The position numbers and the translations under genes are program-made. From contig QMOC01000134.1 in NCBI GenBank assembly GCA_003648085.1, forward strand, positions 1 through 7,141: 7,141 nucleotides of DNA. The letters are read 5' to 3'. Numbering within the stretch: position 1 is the first letter of the stretch; each line of letters begins with the position of its first letter. Positions 6,101 through 7,141 of the stretch are shown one piece after another. This stretch comes from Chloroflexota bacterium (GTDB taxonomy: Bacteria; Chloroflexota; Anaerolineae; B4-G1). Under the pieces are notes generated by a model. The model was not told the origin of the DNA, did no database searches, and saw only the letters and a list, made by a program, of their open reading frames with translations.

Positions 6101-7141
6101 GATCGCCACCCGCGTGGAAACCCCATGGCCGTTGGAACGGGGAATCATCGGCCGGACGGCGCGGATCGGCGAGCCCATCCTAGTGGAGGATGTGCAGAAC
6201 GACCCTGACTACGTCCCAACAGTGCCGGGGATGGTCGCCCAATTGACCGTGCCCATCCGACGGGAGGAGCAAATCGTCGGCGTCATTGCTCTGGAGTCTT
6301 CCCAAAGAGGCCGTCTTGACCAGGAGGCGTTAGAGTTCGTCATCCGCCTGGCCGACCACGCGGCCATCGCCATTGAGAACGCCCGCCTTTTCGAGCAGGT
6401 GCGCCGCGCCAACGAAGCCAAGACTGAGTTCATCTCCTTCGTTTCCCACGAACTCAAACAGCCGATGACCTCAATCAAAGGCTACACTGACATGTTGATC
6501 AAGGGGATGGCCGGCGAACTGACCGATACGCAGCGCACTTTCCTTGACACGGTGCGCTCGAACATAGAACGGATGAGCAAGTTGGTCGGCGACCTGCTGG
6601 ACGTCTCGCGCATCGAGAGTGGCCGTATACGATTAGAGTTCAGGCGCATATCTATCAGGAAGGTGCTTGAGGAAGTACTACGAGCCACCCACAGGCAGAT
6701 CGAAACCAAGCATCAGACGTTAGAGGTGGACGTCCCATCCGACCTGCCGCTCGTAAGGGCGGATCGAGACCGGCTGGCGCAGATTCTGACCAATCTGGTG
6801 AGCAATGCCTGCAAATATACACCCGAGGGAGGACAGATCACAATTCGCGCTCAACGGTGGCGCCCTTCTACCGGGGGGGATAGGAAGAAGAGATGGCCCA
6901 TTGGAGGGGATGAAAGAAAGGGCGCTATACAGCAAGACGAGTTCGTACTGTGTTCGATAACCGATACCGGCATAGGAATCACGCCCGAAGACCAGGAACG
7001 TCTATTCACCAAGTACTTCCGTGCCGACAATCCGGCTGTACGCAGTGTGCCTGGCACCGGGCTGGGGCTCGTTATCACCAAGAGCCTGGTGGAACTGCAC
7101 GGCGGCGAAATCTGGGTCAGGAGCGAGGTGGGTAAGGGCAG
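3120..7141 (+). CDS. Membrane sensor histidine kinase: PDZ-like, multi-TM, four GAF, HisKA, HATPase (3' partial)
   Basis: One frame of 1340 codons without a stop, cut by the right edge after the G2 box. Order: cytoplasmic N-terminus; TM1 (about 24-44); extracytoplasmic PDZ-like region (about 57-130); some nine more hydrophobic helices between 138 and 407, ending in the conserved-looking YALLRYRLFDINLVISRS stretch; GAF1 (441-577, the most divergent), GAF2 (601-747), GAF3 (770-917), GAF4 (941-1090), each closed by an (E/D)(N/K)ARL(V/Y/F) helix; HisKA with phospho-acceptor His1110 in SHELKQPMTSI; HATPase with N-box Asn1225/Asn1229 (NLVSNACKYTPEGG), G1 DTGIGI (Asp1282) and G2 GTGLGL (1312-1317). 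All catalytic motifs are present, so it should autophosphorylate and pass phosphate to a response regulator not seen here. Ligands are unknown. Odd points: KQPM where RTPL is usual, and a basic insert at about 1246-1273 before the G1 box. Only a short C-terminus should be missing unless a receiver domain follows. Confidence 0.96.
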   Translation, partial: MGDANNLQPPRHSQNRTGPQVWPVTVALIVTVLLLALAGFLAWRTTQVPFPGLFTEPTLIVNDLGNPAWPGYAAGLRFPDHLVALDGRPLESTGALMRELTRYEPGDVVTLTAQGEDGTLRDVRVRLEPFPIEGLIRFFALPYALGLIYLGIGTWVFLARRHESTGQVFAMLCAMLALSLGLLFDVYTTHLLPRVWITALSLVGSVAIHMALVFPQRIRFLERVSFLYYLAYVPGLVIAVVNQLTILNFEAPTAYFDTWFAAFVFGSAGIAAVLAMMIYRHRRSRSPIVQAQARIILWGSLLAFGPAAAWFIITRYTGGAFPPVLILPWLIFFPLSIAYALLRYRLFDINLVISRSIAYALLSAVGVGIYFLLLFLIGRVFGVTLQAGHPFVLGVFILLLALLLNTVWTRLRRVVDRVFLREAVDHRQIVRRFVNRLTETMDLPSVLSILDETLEAAWHPQFAALFLYDSRRARYVPHVIGSSPFPPVAFTQEGPLAHQMLKRRKSIYLYRDRPLPSHLAVEHEPLDALRPALFIPVPGHGWLTLGPKRSGAPFSSDDLVTLEALGSHAAVALEKARLVGDLERRITEVDVLRLVGQAVNFTMDVDDLMELIYAQTSRVLDTNNFYIALYNSEKETLSFAFYIKDGERLYPDDEWPVEMGLTGEIVRTGRPIVTDDYIQECLRRGITPGGRPGRAWMGVPLSAGDQVIGVMNVSSFDPTVTYSDEQLKIFSAIADQAAAILDKARLYRETEERAQQLAALNEVGSVITSTLDLQAVLNLIMEKAVELIQAEAGSLVLVDQDTDELVFEVTAGPGSANLVGTRLSPGTGIVGTVAREGRPIIIRDAQSDRRWYRGLDDRTRFITQSIIAVPMISRGRTIGVIELLNRRDGVPFDEDDERLLAAFAANAAVSIENARLFTQTDQALAARVEELSMMQRIDRELNATLNYQQVMEITLDWALRMTGADIGLLGVVVETEEGKRGLHFLVNQGYPEELIATRVETPWPLERGIIGRTARIGEPILVEDVQNDPDYVPTVPGMVAQLTVPIRREEQIVGVIALESSQRGRLDQEALEFVIRLADHAAIAIENARLFEQVRRANEAKTEFISFVSHELKQPMTSIKGYTDMLIKGMAGELTDTQRTFLDTVRSNIERMSKLVGDLLDVSRIESGRIRLEFRRISIRKVLEEVLRATHRQIETKHQTLEVDVPSDLPLVRADRDRLAQILTNLVSNACKYTPEGGQITIRAQRWRPSTGGDRKKRWPIGGDERKGAIQQDEFVLCSITDTGIGITPEDQERLFTKYFRADNPAVRSVPGTGLGLVITKSLVELHGGEIWVRSEVGKG

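Noticed and set aside
1..7141. CRISPR array, integrase attachment site or prophage genes
   Set aside because: No regularly spaced repeats and no integrase, phage or transposase genes are visible; the tRNA 3' end is not duplicated in the window.

Overview
The window is GC-rich (coding parts strongly prefer G/C at third positions) and looks chromosomal. The gene content suggests Chloroflexota (Anaerolineae-like): a very long kinase with a PDZ-like region, many membrane helices and four GAF domains, a 2-hydroxyacyl-CoA dehydratase-family subunit as found in anaerobes, and palindrome-rich short intergenic repeats. The phylum is an inference from style; there is no rRNA or other marker here.

Layout, all genes on the + strand. 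(1) 1-1167: 3' part of a 2-hydroxyglutaryl-CoA dehydratase D-component family gene, cut by the left window edge. (2) 1169-1543: an alkyltransferase-like (ATL) protein, one base after the stop of the first gene, with Trp in place of the alkyl-accepting Cys. (3) A consensus sigma70-type promoter (1512-1539) lies inside the end of the ATL gene and points into a stretch with no convincing protein gene. That stretch is rich in hairpins and closes with a 12-bp intrinsic terminator at 1934-1967. I read 1546-1967 as a roughly 420-nt structured non-coding RNA that I cannot match to RNase P RNA, tmRNA, SRP RNA or 6S RNA. (4) 2010-2161: a MITE-like element with 15-bp perfect inverted ends, an 8-bp target duplication and a long internal palindrome. 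(5) 2213-2285: tRNA-Thr(UGU), followed three bases later by a short tRNA-like fold (2288-2341), then directly by the Shine-Dalgarno sequence and CDS of an HNH endonuclease (2360-2884). (6) 2885-3119: a terminator-like hairpin, a candidate promoter, and a second small inverted-repeat element (2973-3073) flanked by 7-bp direct repeats. (7) 3120 to the right edge: one uninterrupted frame of 1340 codons encoding a membrane hybrid sensor, PDZ-like / about ten TM / four GAF / HisKA / HATPase, cut just after the G2 box.

The genes do not form one pathway. The dehydratase and ATL genes are probably co-transcribed. The tRNA and HNH gene may share a transcript, because no terminator separates them. The kinase appears to be its own unit. 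The strongest candidate for something undescribed is the 1546-1967 RNA. Next are the two transposon-like repeats and the tRNA / tRNA-like / HNH arrangement.
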